This document shows, piece after piece, positions 16,371-25,252 of a stretch of DNA of 64,000 bases. Every line of letters begins with the position of its first letter. Positions within the stretch are counted from its first letter, which is position 1. Origin of the DNA: Streptomyces sp. NBC_00285 (lineage in GTDB: Bacteria > Actinomycetota > Actinomycetes > Streptomycetales > Streptomycetaceae); assembly GCF_036174265.1 (NCBI RefSeq), contig NZ_CP108055.1, forward strand, positions 7,688,001-7,752,000, given 5' to 3'. Both the position numbers and the translations under genes were made by a program. A model generated the notes under the pieces. That model worked only from the letters and a program-made list of their open reading frames with translations, had not been told where the DNA came from and made no database searches.

Positions 16371-17906
16371 ATGCACAACCCGGGCACTTCCACCCCGGAC
16401 CGGTTCGCGGCCCAGGAGCGGTTCGCCGACGGTGCGCAGTTCATCGGAGGGCGCCTCACCAAGGGGACCTCCGGGCGCACGCACACGGTCGTGGACCCCG
16501 CGAGCGGTGAGGATGTCCTCACCTATGAACTCGCCGGCGCGGAGGACGTGGACGCGGCGGTCGCCGCGGCCCGTGCCGCCTTTCCCGGCTGGGCGGCCAC
16601 CACCCCCGGTGACCGTTCGGACGCCCTGCACCGGTTCGCCGCCGTGCTCGCGGACAGCGCCGAGGACTTCGCCCGGGCCGAGTCGCTGCAGTGCGGGAAG
16701 CCGCTGAAGCTGACCCGGGAGTTCGACGTCCCGGGGACCATCGACAACACCGCCTTCTTCGCCGGTGCAGCCCGGCATCTCCAGGGCCAGTCCGCCGGTG
16801 AGTACTCCGGCGACCACACGTCGTACGTGCGGCGGGAGCCCATCGGGGTCGTCGGCTCCATCGCGCCCTGGAACTACCCCCTCCAGATGGCCGCCTGGAA
16901 AATCCTTCCGGCGATCGCCGCGGGCAACACGATCGTGCTCAAGCCCGCCGAGATCACCCCCCTCACCTCGCTTCTCTTCGCCCAGGCCGCCACCCGCGCG
17001 GGCATCCCCGACGGTGTCATCAACATCGTCAACGGAACGGGGAAGGAGGCCGGTGAGCACCTCGTCGGGCATCCCGACGTGGCCATGACCTCGTTCACCG
17101 GGTCGACCGCGGTGGGCAAGCGGGTCGCCGAGATCGCCCTCGCCACCGTCAAGCGGCTGCACCTGGAACTCGGCGGCAAGGCTCCCTTCGTCGTCTTCGA
17201 CGACGCCGATCTGGAGGCCGCCGTCAACGGGGCGGTCGCGGGCGCCCTCATCAACACCGGGCAGGACTGCACGGCGGCCACGCGCGCGTACGTGCAGCGG
17301 CCCCTGTACGAGGCCTTCGTCGAGAAGACCGCCGCCCTCATGGAGACCGTACGGCTCGGGGACCCGTTCGCCGCCGGTACCGACCTCGGACCGCTCATCT
17401 CCCACGTCCAGCGGGACCGGGTCGCCGCTTTCGTCGACCGTGCGCGTGCCTACGCTCGTGTGGTGACCGGCGGCGAGGTGCCCGAGGGGGAGCTGGCCAA
17501 GGGGGCCTACTACCGGCCCACGCTCGTCGCCGACGCCGCCCAGGACAGCGAGATCGTCCAGTCGGAGATCTTCGGGCCGGTCCTCGTGGTGCTGCCCTTC
17601 GACAGCGACGACGACGGCATCCGGCTCGCCAACGACACACCGTACGGGCTGGCCGCCTCCGCCTGGAGCCGGGACGTGTACCGGGCCAACCGGGCCACGC
17701 GTGAGATCAAGGCCGGGTGCGTGTGGGTCAACGACCACATCCCGATCATCAGCGAGATGCCCCACGGCGGGTACAAGGCGTCCGGCTTCGGCAAGGACAT
17801 GTCCTCGTACTCGTTCGAGGAGTACACGCAGATCAAGCACGTCATGTTCGACAACACTGCGGTTGCCGCGAAGGACTGGCACCGCACGATCTTCGGGGAC
17901 CGATAG
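16371..17906 (+). CDS. Gamma-aminobutyraldehyde / gamma-glutamyl-aminobutyraldehyde dehydrogenase (PuuC-like)
   Basis: 511 residues from ATG 16371, behind GAGGAGAGC. ALDH residues are intact: Asn168 in PWNYP, SFTGSTAVG at 241-249, Glu266 in ELGGK and Cys300 in TGQDCTAATR. It heads a tight cluster with a polyamine-binding lipoprotein, PotABC-like subunits and a PuuB-like oxidoreductase. That points to oxidation of the aldehyde released by the oxidoreductase, giving GABA or gamma-glutamyl-GABA. The N terminus is some 20 residues longer than that of the paralogue at 4400. Confidence 0.82.
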   Translation: MHNPGTSTPDRFAAQERFADGAQFIGGRLTKGTSGRTHTVVDPASGEDVLTYELAGAEDVDAAVAAARAAFPGWAATTPGDRSDALHRFAAVLADSAEDFARAESLQCGKPLKLTREFDVPGTIDNTAFFAGAARHLQGQSAGEYSGDHTSYVRREPIGVVGSIAPWNYPLQMAAWKILPAIAAGNTIVLKPAEITPLTSLLFAQAATRAGIPDGVINIVNGTGKEAGEHLVGHPDVAMTSFTGSTAVGKRVAEIALATVKRLHLELGGKAPFVVFDDADLEAAVNGAVAGALINTGQDCTAATRAYVQRPLYEAFVEKTAALMETVRLGDPFAAGTDLGPLISHVQRDRVAAFVDRARAYARVVTGGEVPEGELAKGAYYRPTLVADAAQDSEIVQSEIFGPVLVVLPFDSDDDGIRLANDTPYGLAASAWSRDVYRANRATREIKAGCVWVNDHIPIISEMPHGGYKASGFGKDMSSYSFEEYTQIKHVMFDNTAVAAKDWHRTIFGDR

Positions 17907-17962
17907 CCGTTTTCGGGCCGCCCTACCCGCGGCCGCCCACTTTCCCGAAAGGGCACCAGCGC

Positions 17963-19210
17963 ATGGAGCAGTACGAGCCCGACCGCCTGTCACCGGCCCA
18001 AGTGGCCGCCATGCGGCGCAGTTTCCGAGGCGGCCGGGCCGCCATGACCCGGCGGTCCCTGATGCGTGCCTCCGCGGGCGGCGCGCTCGCGGTCGGCGGC
18101 CTCGGGGCGCTGAGCGGCTGCGGGATCCCCGCGGCCGGCACCACCCAGGGCGGCGTCTCCGCGGACGACCACTCGGCCAAGGAGAAGACCGTCCACTTCT
18201 CCAACTGGACCGAGTACATCGACGTGGACAAGAGCGAGAAGCACCACCCCACGCTCGACCAGTTCAAGAAGCAGACCGGCATCACCGTCAAGTACACCGA
18301 GGACATCAACGACAACGTCGAGTTCTTCGGGAAGATCAAGCCGCAGCTCGCGGCGGGGCAGGACACCGGGCGCGACATCATCGTGCTGACGGACTGGCTC
18401 GCCGCCAGGCTCATCCGACTCGGGTGGGTCCAGAAACTCGACGCCTCCAACCTCCCGCACGCCTACGCCAACCTGTCCGCGCAGTTCCGGGACCCGGACT
18501 GGGATCCGGGACGGGCGTACTCCTATGTGTGGCAGGGCATCTCGACCGTCATCGCCTACAACAAGAAGGCCCTGGACGGCGTGGAGGTGAAGTCGGTCTC
18601 CGACCTGCTCGACAACCCCAAGCTCAAGGGCCGCGTCGGCTTCCTGTCGGAGATGCGCGACAGCATCGGCATGACCCTGCTCGACATGGGCAAGGACCCG
18701 GCGAACTTCACCGCCGACGACTACGACGCGGCGATCGCACGGCTCCAGAAGGCCGTCGACAAGGGGCAGATCCGCCGCTTCACCGGCAACGACTACACCT
18801 CCGACCTGACCAGCGGCGACTTCGCGGCCTGTATCGCCTGGGCCGGTGACGTCGTACAGCTGAAGGCGGACAGCCCGGACATCGACTTCATCATTCCGGC
18901 GAGCGGATACATGACGTCGACCGACAACATGCTGATCCCCAACAAGGCACGCCACAAGACGAACGCCGAGCGGCTCATCGACTTCTACTACGAGCCGAAG
19001 CCGGCTGCTGAACTCGCCGCGTACATCAACTACGTCTCACCCGTCGACGGCGTGAAGCCCGAGCTGGCGAAGATCGACCAGGATGCGGCGAACAACCCGC
19101 TGATCATCCCCGACAAGGCCATGGCCGCGAAGTCCCACCCCTTCCGCTCACTGAGCTCGAAGGAAGAGACGGCCTTTGAAGAGAAGTTCGCGAAGCTGAC
19201 TGGGGCGTGA
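17963..19210 (+). CDS. Polyamine ABC transporter substrate-binding lipoprotein
   Basis: 415 residues from ATG 17963. A leading 25-residue cytoplasmic extension precedes a twin-arginine lipoprotein signal, TRRSLMRAS at 29-37, with lipobox LSGC and Cys53. The mature part mirrors the 6014 lipoprotein (NWTEYIDVD, YTEDINDNVEFFGKI, RFTGNDYTSDL), placing both in the PotD family of spermidine/putrescine binders. The gene lies 56 bp after the dehydrogenase, and its TGA overlaps the GTG of the ATPase gene (GTGA), so it is the import system's own binding protein. Confidence 0.87.
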   Translation: MEQYEPDRLSPAQVAAMRRSFRGGRAAMTRRSLMRASAGGALAVGGLGALSGCGIPAAGTTQGGVSADDHSAKEKTVHFSNWTEYIDVDKSEKHHPTLDQFKKQTGITVKYTEDINDNVEFFGKIKPQLAAGQDTGRDIIVLTDWLAARLIRLGWVQKLDASNLPHAYANLSAQFRDPDWDPGRAYSYVWQGISTVIAYNKKALDGVEVKSVSDLLDNPKLKGRVGFLSEMRDSIGMTLLDMGKDPANFTADDYDAAIARLQKAVDKGQIRRFTGNDYTSDLTSGDFAACIAWAGDVVQLKADSPDIDFIIPASGYMTSTDNMLIPNKARHKTNAERLIDFYYEPKPAAELAAYINYVSPVDGVKPELAKIDQDAANNPLIIPDKAMAAKSHPFRSLSSKEETAFEEKFAKLTGA

Positions 19211-20382
19211 CCACCGTGACCACCGTGACGAACAAGACCACAGACAACAGCGGCGACGTCCGCCTCTCCGGCATCAGCAAGACGTACGACAACGGCTTCA
19301 CGGCGGTGCAGCCGCTCGACCTGACCGTGCCGCAGGGCTCCTTCTTCGCCCTGCTCGGCGCCTCCGGCTGCGGCAAGACCACCACCCTGCGCATGATCGC
19401 CGGTCTGGAGGAGCCCACCACGGGCACCGTGCACCTCGGTGACCAGGAGGTCACCCGGCTGCCGCCCTACAAGCGGCCGGTGAACACCGTCTTCCAGTCC
19501 TACGCGCTCTTCCCGCACCTCGACATCTTCGAGAACGTCGCCTTCGGCCTGCGCCGGCGGGGCATCAAGTCGGTGAAGAAGCAGGTCGAGGACATGCTGG
19601 AGCTCGTCCAGCTGGGGGAGCAGGCGCGGAAGAAGCCGCACCAGCTGTCCGGCGGCCAGCAGCAGCGGGTCGCCGTGGCCCGGGCACTGATCAACACGCC
19701 CAAGGTGCTGCTGCTGGACGAACCGCTCGGCGCCCTCGACCTCAAGCTGCGCCGCCAGATGCAGCTGGAGCTGAAGCGCATCCAGACCGAGGTCGGCATC
19801 ACCTTCGTGCACGTCACGCACGACCAGGAGGAGGCCATGACCATGGCCGACACGGTCGCCGTGATGAACGCGGGCCGCGTCGAGCAGCTCGGCTCGCCGA
19901 CCGATCTGTACGAGAACCCGAACACCACCTTCGTCGCCAACTTCCTCGGCACCTCCAACCTCATCGAGGCCGAGGTCGACTCCAGGAGCGGCGGCGAGAT
20001 CGTGCTGAAGGCGGGCGGCGGGAAGCTGGTGCTGCCGGAGACGAGGTACTCCGGGCCCACGACGACCGGCGGCAAGGTGCTGGTCGGTGTACGGCCCGAG
20101 AAGATCTCCCTCACCCACGCCGGCGAGGCCGGCGAGATCCCCGCGGGGCGCAACCGGATCACTGGCAAGATCGCCGACTCCTCCTTCATCGGCGTCTCCA
20201 CGCAGTACGTCATCGACAGCCCCGTCTGCCCCGAGTTCGAGGTCTACGCCCAGAACATCGACCGCGACGACCGGCTCGTGCCCGGCGCCGAGGTCGTCCT
20301 GCACTGGAACCCGGCGCACACCTTCGGTCTGGACGCGGACCAGGACATCGACGCGGGCATCCAGGAAGAGGCGACGGTCTGA
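19207..20382 (+). CDS. potA: Polyamine ABC transporter ATP-binding protein
   Basis: About 391 residues. The GTG at 19207 overlaps the preceding stop by four bases; in-frame GTGs at 19216 and 19225 are alternatives. The ATPase domain has Walker A GASGCGKTT, Q-loop FQSYALFPHL, signature LSGGQQQR, Walker B VLLLDEP and switch histidine VTHDQEEAMTM. A C-terminal TOBE domain (about 290-375) contains VGVRPEKISL. This is the PotA/FbpC-type importer ATPase that drives the PotB/PotC-like permeases encoded immediately downstream. Confidence 0.9.
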   Translation: MTTVTTVTNKTTDNSGDVRLSGISKTYDNGFTAVQPLDLTVPQGSFFALLGASGCGKTTTLRMIAGLEEPTTGTVHLGDQEVTRLPPYKRPVNTVFQSYALFPHLDIFENVAFGLRRRGIKSVKKQVEDMLELVQLGEQARKKPHQLSGGQQQRVAVARALINTPKVLLLDEPLGALDLKLRRQMQLELKRIQTEVGITFVHVTHDQEEAMTMADTVAVMNAGRVEQLGSPTDLYENPNTTFVANFLGTSNLIEAEVDSRSGGEIVLKAGGGKLVLPETRYSGPTTTGGKVLVGVRPEKISLTHAGEAGEIPAGRNRITGKIADSSFIGVSTQYVIDSPVCPEFEVYAQNIDRDDRLVPGAEVVLHWNPAHTFGLDADQDIDAGIQEEATV

Positions 20383-21311
20383 TGGCGACGCTCACCGAGG
20401 CGCCCCCGCCGCTCTCCCCGACGGCACCCGAGAAGAAGCCCCCGCGCAAGAGGGGCCGCTTCACGCCGTACTGGCTGCTGCTGCCCGGCATCCTGTGGCT
20501 GCTGGTCTTCTTCGCGCTGCCGATGATCTACCAGGCCTCCACGTCCGTGCAGACGGGCTCCCTGGAGGAGGGCTACAAGGTCACCTGGCACTTCGCGACC
20601 TACTGGGACGCGCTGTCCCAGTACTGGCCGCAGTTCCTGCGCTCAATCCTCTACGCCGGTGCCGCCACGATCCTGTGCCTGGTGCTCGGCTACCCGCTCG
20701 CGTACCTCATCGCCTTCCGCGCGGGACGCTGGCGGAACCTGATCATGATCCTGGTGATCGCGCCCTTCTTCACCAGCTTCCTGATCCGCACCCTCGCCTG
20801 GAAGACGATCCTCGCGGACAGCGGCCCGGTGGTGAGCGCCCTCAACACCCTGCACGTCCTGGACGTCACCAACTGGCTCGGCTGGACGGCCGGCGACCGT
20901 GTCCTCGCCACACCGCTCGCGGTGGTGTGCGGTCTGACGTACAACTTCCTGCCCTTCATGATCCTGCCGCTCTACACCTCCCTGGAGCGCATCGACGGCC
21001 GGCTGCACGAGGCGGCGGGCGACCTGTACGCCAGGCCGGTCACCGTCTTCCGCAAGGTCACCTTCCCGCTGTCGATGCCGGGTGTGGTCTCCGGGACACT
21101 GCTGACCTTCATCCCGGCGGCCGGTGACTACGTCAACGCGGACCTCCTCGGCTCCACGGACACACGCATGGTCGGAAACGTCATCCAGACGCAGTTCCTG
21201 CGGATTCTCGACTATCCGACGGCGGCCGCGCTCTCCTTCATCCTGATGGCCGCGATCCTCTTCATGGTCACGCTCTACATCCGCAAGTCCGGGACGGAGG
21301 ACCTGGTTTAA
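20382..21311 (+). CDS. potB: Polyamine ABC transporter permease, PotB-like
   Basis: 309 residues. ATG overlaps the TGA of the ATPase gene (TGATG). Six membrane segments begin at about residue 29 (YWLLLPGILWLLVFFALPM). The ATPase-coupling EAA loop reads EAAGDLYARPVTVFRKVTFP (about 207-226). Paired with the next gene it forms the inner-membrane channel of the importer. Confidence 0.88.
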   Translation: MATLTEAPPPLSPTAPEKKPPRKRGRFTPYWLLLPGILWLLVFFALPMIYQASTSVQTGSLEEGYKVTWHFATYWDALSQYWPQFLRSILYAGAATILCLVLGYPLAYLIAFRAGRWRNLIMILVIAPFFTSFLIRTLAWKTILADSGPVVSALNTLHVLDVTNWLGWTAGDRVLATPLAVVCGLTYNFLPFMILPLYTSLERIDGRLHEAAGDLYARPVTVFRKVTFPLSMPGVVSGTLLTFIPAAGDYVNADLLGSTDTRMVGNVIQTQFLRILDYPTAAALSFILMAAILFMVTLYIRKSGTEDLV

Positions 21312-22112
21312 ATGGCCTTCGTCAACTGGCTCAAGGGCAAATTCGTCGTCGTCGCGGGACTGCTGACGCTCGGATATCTCCTGCTGCCGAACGTCGTCGT
21401 CACGGTGTTCTCCTTCAACAAACCGAAGGGCCGCTTCAACTACCAGTGGCAGCAGTTCTCCACGGACGCCTGGAAGGACCCGTGCGGGGTCGCCGACATG
21501 TGCGGCTCCCTCTCCATCAGCCTCCAGATCGCGTTCTGGGCGACGATCGGCGCGACCGTACTCGGCACGATGATCGCCTTCGCGCTGGTCCGCTACCGCT
21601 TCCGGGCGCGCGGTTCCGTGAACTCGCTGATCTTCCTGCCGATGGCGATGCCCGAGGTCGTCATGGCTGCCTCGCTGCTCACCCTGTTCCTCAACATGGG
21701 CGCCCAGCTGGGCTTCTGGACGATCCTCATCGCCCACATCATGTTCTGCCTCAGCTTCGTCGTGACGGCGGTCAAGGCACGCGTGATGTCGATGGACCCC
21801 CGCCTTGAGGAGGCAGCGCGGGACCTCTACGCCGGCCCGTTCCAGACCTTCGTCCGGGTCACCCTGCCGATCGCCGCCCCCGGAATCGCCGCGGGCGCGC
21901 TGCTCGCCTTCGCGCTCTCCTTCGACGATTTCATCATCACCAACTTCAACGCGGGCTCGACCGTCACCTTCCCCATGTTCGTCTGGGGTTCGGCACAACG
22001 CGGCACACCCGTTCAGATCAACGTCATCGGTACGGCCATGTTCCTGGTCGCCGTACTTTTGGTCCTGACCTCGATGGTCATCGGCAACCGCCGGAACAAG
22101 CAAAAGGCATAA
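21312..22112 (+). CDS. potC: Polyamine ABC transporter permease, PotC-like
   Basis: 266 residues. ATG directly follows the TAA of the PotB-like gene with no gap. The EAA loop is EAARDLYAGPFQTFVRVTLP (about 172-191), and membrane segments follow the PotC order. An unusual hydrophilic insert after the first helix (FSTDAWKDPCGVADMCGS) carries two cysteines six residues apart that could be a periplasmic-side disulfide. Confidence 0.88.
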   Translation: MAFVNWLKGKFVVVAGLLTLGYLLLPNVVVTVFSFNKPKGRFNYQWQQFSTDAWKDPCGVADMCGSLSISLQIAFWATIGATVLGTMIAFALVRYRFRARGSVNSLIFLPMAMPEVVMAASLLTLFLNMGAQLGFWTILIAHIMFCLSFVVTAVKARVMSMDPRLEEAARDLYAGPFQTFVRVTLPIAAPGIAAGALLAFALSFDDFIITNFNAGSTVTFPMFVWGSAQRGTPVQINVIGTAMFLVAVLLVLTSMVIGNRRNKQKA

Positions 22113-22164
22113 GCCCTTTTCAAGAGCCCCTGTTTTCTGGAGCCCCCTGTAGGGAGTTGACATC

Positions 22165-23583
22165 ATGGCCCCAAGCGCCATGAGCCGTTGGACAAAGGCA
22201 CTTTCCGAAGCCCAGCCGCTTCCGTACTGGCTGGACGACCCCGGCAGGCCCCACCCCGAACCCGCCCTCACCGGCGCCGAGACCTGCGACCTGCTGGTCG
22301 TCGGCGGCGGCTACAGCGGACTGTGGACCGCGCTCAACGCGAAAGAGCGCGACCCGCAGCGCGACGTGATCCTGCTGGAAGGCCGCGAGGTGGGCTGGGC
22401 CGCCTCCGGCCGCAACGGCGGCTTCTGCGCCGCCTCCCTCACCCACGGCCTGTCCAACGGGCTGACCCGCTGGCCGGACGAGATCCACCGGCTTCAGGAG
22501 CTGGGCGCCCGCAACCTCGACGAGATCGAGAAGGCGGTCGCCCGGCACGACCTCGACTGCGAGTTCGAGCGCACCGGCGAACTCGACGTGGCGACGGAGC
22601 CGTACCAGGCCAGGGAACTCCGCGAGTGGTACGAGGAACTCCAGGAGAAGGGCCTCGCCGGCGGCGTCGACCTCCTGGACGCCGACGCGGTACGGGAGCA
22701 GGTCGACTCACCGACCTTCGAGGCCGGACTCTGGGACCGCCGGGGCGTGGCCATGCTCAACCCGGCCAAGCTCGTCTGGGGCCTGAAGCGGGCGTGTCTG
22801 CGGCTCGGCGTGCGGATCCACGAGAACACGCCCGCCCTGGACCTGAAGTCGTACGGCGCCGGCATGGCCGTACGCACCCCGTACGGTTCCGTGCGCGCCC
22901 GCAAGGTCGCGCTCGGCACGAACATCTTCCCGAACCTGGTCAGGCGGGTGCGGGCGTACACCGTGCCGGTCTACGACTACGCGCTGATGACCGAACCGCT
23001 GACCGGCGAACAGCTCAGCGCGATCGGCTGGAAGAACCGGCAGGGGCTCGGGGACTCGGCGAACCAGTTCCACTACTTCCGGCTCTCCGCCGACAACCGG
23101 ATCCTGTGGGGCGGTTACGACGCCGTCTACCAGTACGGCGGCCGGGTGCGCGCCGAGTACGACGACCGGCCGGAGACCTACGCCAGGCTCGCCGAGCACT
23201 TCTTCACCTGCTTCCCGCAGTTGGAGGGAGTGCGCTTCACCCACGCGTGGGGCGGCGCGATCGACACCTGTTCGAGGTTCTCCGCGTTCTACGGCACCGC
23301 CCACCGCGGCAGGGTGGCGTACGCGGCCGGCTACACGGGCCTCGGTGTCGGTGCGACCCGGTTCGGCGCCGACGTGATGCTGGACCTGCTGGCCGGGGAG
23401 AGCACCGAGCGGACCTCGCTGGAGATGGTTCGCAGGAAGCCGCTGCCGTTCCCGCCGGAACCCTTCGCCTGGACCGGCATCGCCCTCACCAAGTGGTCGC
23501 TGGCCCGCGCCGACTCGCACGCCGGGCAGCGCAATCTGTGGCTGCGGACCATGGACAAGCTCGGTCTGGGATTCGACAGCTGA
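22165..23583 (+). CDS. FAD-dependent oxidoreductase, PuuB-like (gamma-glutamylputrescine oxidase type)
   Basis: 472 residues from ATG 22165, with GGGAG about ten bases upstream. The dinucleotide-binding motif VVGGGYSGLW (45-54) is followed by LLEGREVGWAASGRNGGF, the typical FAD second motif of the DAO family. A C-terminal GYTGLGVGATRFGADVM closes the FAD site. Position right after the PotABC-like genes and the PuuC-like dehydrogenase supports oxidation of putrescine or its gamma-glutamyl derivative to the aldehyde. No gamma-glutamylpolyamine synthetase gene is in this window, so glutamylation would have to be encoded elsewhere. Confidence 0.82.
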   Translation: MAPSAMSRWTKALSEAQPLPYWLDDPGRPHPEPALTGAETCDLLVVGGGYSGLWTALNAKERDPQRDVILLEGREVGWAASGRNGGFCAASLTHGLSNGLTRWPDEIHRLQELGARNLDEIEKAVARHDLDCEFERTGELDVATEPYQARELREWYEELQEKGLAGGVDLLDADAVREQVDSPTFEAGLWDRRGVAMLNPAKLVWGLKRACLRLGVRIHENTPALDLKSYGAGMAVRTPYGSVRARKVALGTNIFPNLVRRVRAYTVPVYDYALMTEPLTGEQLSAIGWKNRQGLGDSANQFHYFRLSADNRILWGGYDAVYQYGGRVRAEYDDRPETYARLAEHFFTCFPQLEGVRFTHAWGGAIDTCSRFSAFYGTAHRGRVAYAAGYTGLGVGATRFGADVMLDLLAGESTERTSLEMVRRKPLPFPPEPFAWTGIALTKWSLARADSHAGQRNLWLRTMDKLGLGFDS

Positions 23584-23641
23584 ACGATCGTATGTGATCC
23601 GATTCACCCCAACGAGTGGTCAGAACCCGCGTAATGCTGCC

Positions 23642-23699
23642 AGGGGACCTCGCTCTCCCTCGTGACGCGACCAGCGTCGACGAGAGAAAGGGAGGTCCC
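23642..23699 (+). promoter_or_regulatory. Leader hairpin that covers the ribosome binding site of the 23703 gene
   Basis: GGGACCTC (23644-23651) is complementary to GAGGTCCC (23692-23699), and the ribosome binding site GGGAGG is at 23690-23695. Inside, GACGC (23664-23668) pairs with GCGTC (23674-23678), extended by CTCGT with ACGAG past one bulge. The leader could therefore fold into a long stem that hides the initiation region. Confidence 0.5.
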
Positions 23700-23702
23700 T
23701 TC

Positions 23703-24158
23703 ATGACTGGGGCGAAGACGGCGGTCGAGTGGCTGGCATCCGTCGCACCGGATCCCGAGGCCTGCCGCTGGGAGTGGGAACGCAACCCCCTCGGGGTCGC
23801 GCTGCTGCCGGCGGGCAAGGTCTGGGACGTACTGATCCTGCCGGGTGATCTCGGCTACCCGACACTCGATGTCCTGACCCGCATCCTCGACCAGCTCGGC
23901 CCGGTGCTCGTCGACTTCGGCGACGCGCGGATGGGTTTCTTCGTGCCGCCGGGCACCGCGGCCCGCTGGCTCGGCACCGGCATCCGCACGGCCGGCGCCG
24001 GCACCTGGATCGTCGTGCCGTACCCGGGCCGGGTGGCCGGGGGAGGGGTGCGCTGGCTGGTCCCGCCGGACGGGTCCGGGACCCTCACCGACCCGGCGCT
24101 CCTCGAACTGGCGATGCACGAGGCGGCGGCGGGCCTGGCGACGGAGGGTGACGGCTGA
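23703..24158 (+). CDS. Hypothetical protein, resembling truncated primase/polymerase-like proteins of Streptomyces
   Basis: 151 residues from ATG 23703, behind GGGAGG. It is cytoplasmic, with no signal or membrane segment. Recognisable stretches are GVALLPAGKVWDVLILPGDL, FFVPPGTAARW, GAGTWIVVPYPGR and RWLVPPDGSGTLTDPALLE. The last two resemble the substrate-lobe segments of the bifunctional DNA primase/polymerase N-terminal domain (PF09250-like), but catalytic acidic motifs are not evident. Treat it as a conserved protein of unknown role. It follows the PuuB-like gene by 119 bp and is probably transcribed separately. Confidence 0.6.
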   Translation: MTGAKTAVEWLASVAPDPEACRWEWERNPLGVALLPAGKVWDVLILPGDLGYPTLDVLTRILDQLGPVLVDFGDARMGFFVPPGTAARWLGTGIRTAGAGTWIVVPYPGRVAGGGVRWLVPPDGSGTLTDPALLELAMHEAAAGLATEGDG

Positions 24159-24288
24159 CCGACGTTCCACCGCGCTGTCGTCGGCCGTCCGTGCGGCCGA
24201 CGCGGGCCGGAGAGTCCTGTGCACAGTGGGAGTGCGGCGCTGCGGGCGTCCCCCGCCGGTAGCGGCCACGCCCAGTGTGCCCAGGGGT

Positions 24289-25113
24289 TCAGGGTCGGCT
24301 GTGTCGTGCCAGGAACAGCCGGAACAGGAGCAGGAGGTCGGTGCTGAGGCACCAGCTGGCCACCACGTCCAGCGGCCAGTGCCAGCCGTGGCGGACCAGG
24401 CCGTAGGAGACGCCGAGGACGACAAGGACGTAGCCGAGGGCGAGGAGGCGGCGGGTCCGGGCGGATCGGAGGAACGGCAGGACGAGCAGGGTGGCGGCGC
24501 CGTACGCGATGGCGGCCGTGGCGGTGTGGCCCGACGGGAAGTAGCCGGTCGCGGGGGGTACGACCGGGGTGCCCGGGCGGTCGGTGAGTTCCTTGAGGGG
24601 GACGATCAGAGCCGGGACCAGTGCCATCAGGACGGCCGCCGCGGTGGGCGGCAGCCACCACCGGTCCGTACCGCTGCGGCGGGCGCGCCAGGCTGAGTAG
24701 AGGAGCGCCAGCACCAGGACCGGGATCGCGACCGTGGCGTTGCCCAGGTCGGAGAGCGCGGCCGACGGGCGGTCCGGGTGGATCAGCGCCCGGCTGACCC
24801 GCTCGTCGACACGCAGAAGCGGCCCGTCCTCGACGACCTGCCAGGTGATCAGGGCGAAGAGGAGGGCCGGAATTCCGAGAAGGAAGGTGAAGAAGGCCGG
24901 CCGCCCCGGAACAGGGGGGGTGGTTCCGGGGCGGCCGATCAGATCGGGTCGTCGGCCGCCCCGGGGGGTTTGGGGCGGACGACTGTCCGATCGGTGAGGA
25001 GATCCGGAGCTGGAGGCTCCAGTTGTGTGCGCGAGGGCACGACCAGGTCGAAGCTGGGGAGGCCCCGGCCTGATCTCGCCCACAGTTCCCTGTGGGCGGG
25101 GTGTATCTCTCAT
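24289..25113 (-). CDS. PAP2-family membrane phosphatase
   Basis: 274 residues from ATG 25113, with GGAG just upstream. A proline-rich cytoplasmic N terminus of about 65 residues is followed by six membrane segments. The three PAP2 phosphatase motifs are KELTDRPGTP (K-x6-RP), YFPSGHTA (PSGH) and GLVRHGWHWPLDV (R-x5-H-x3-D). Such enzymes dephosphorylate phosphatidic acid, undecaprenyl pyrophosphate or similar lipids at the outer membrane face. A perfect 9-bp stem with a four-base loop (25077-25098) lies within its first codons and may affect initiation. The GabT gene upstream is on the same strand, 139 bp away. Confidence 0.8.
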   Translation of the reverse strand: MRDTPRPQGTVGEIRPGPPQLRPGRALAHTTGASSSGSPHRSDSRPPQTPRGGRRPDLIGRPGTTPPVPGRPAFFTFLLGIPALLFALITWQVVEDGPLLRVDERVSRALIHPDRPSAALSDLGNATVAIPVLVLALLYSAWRARRSGTDRWWLPPTAAAVLMALVPALIVPLKELTDRPGTPVVPPATGYFPSGHTATAAIAYGAATLLVLPFLRSARTRRLLALGYVLVVLGVSYGLVRHGWHWPLDVVASWCLSTDLLLLFRLFLARHSRP

Positions 25114-25252
25114 CTGCTCCGAACCTACGGCAGGGGGACGGGATACGACAGGCACAATCCCATCCTCGCAAGCACCTCGCACACCTTCTTCACACCCTCT
25201 GCCGTTCGCCATCGCAGCCCCGGAATCCCCAGGGGGTGTCAAGCCCGGGACG

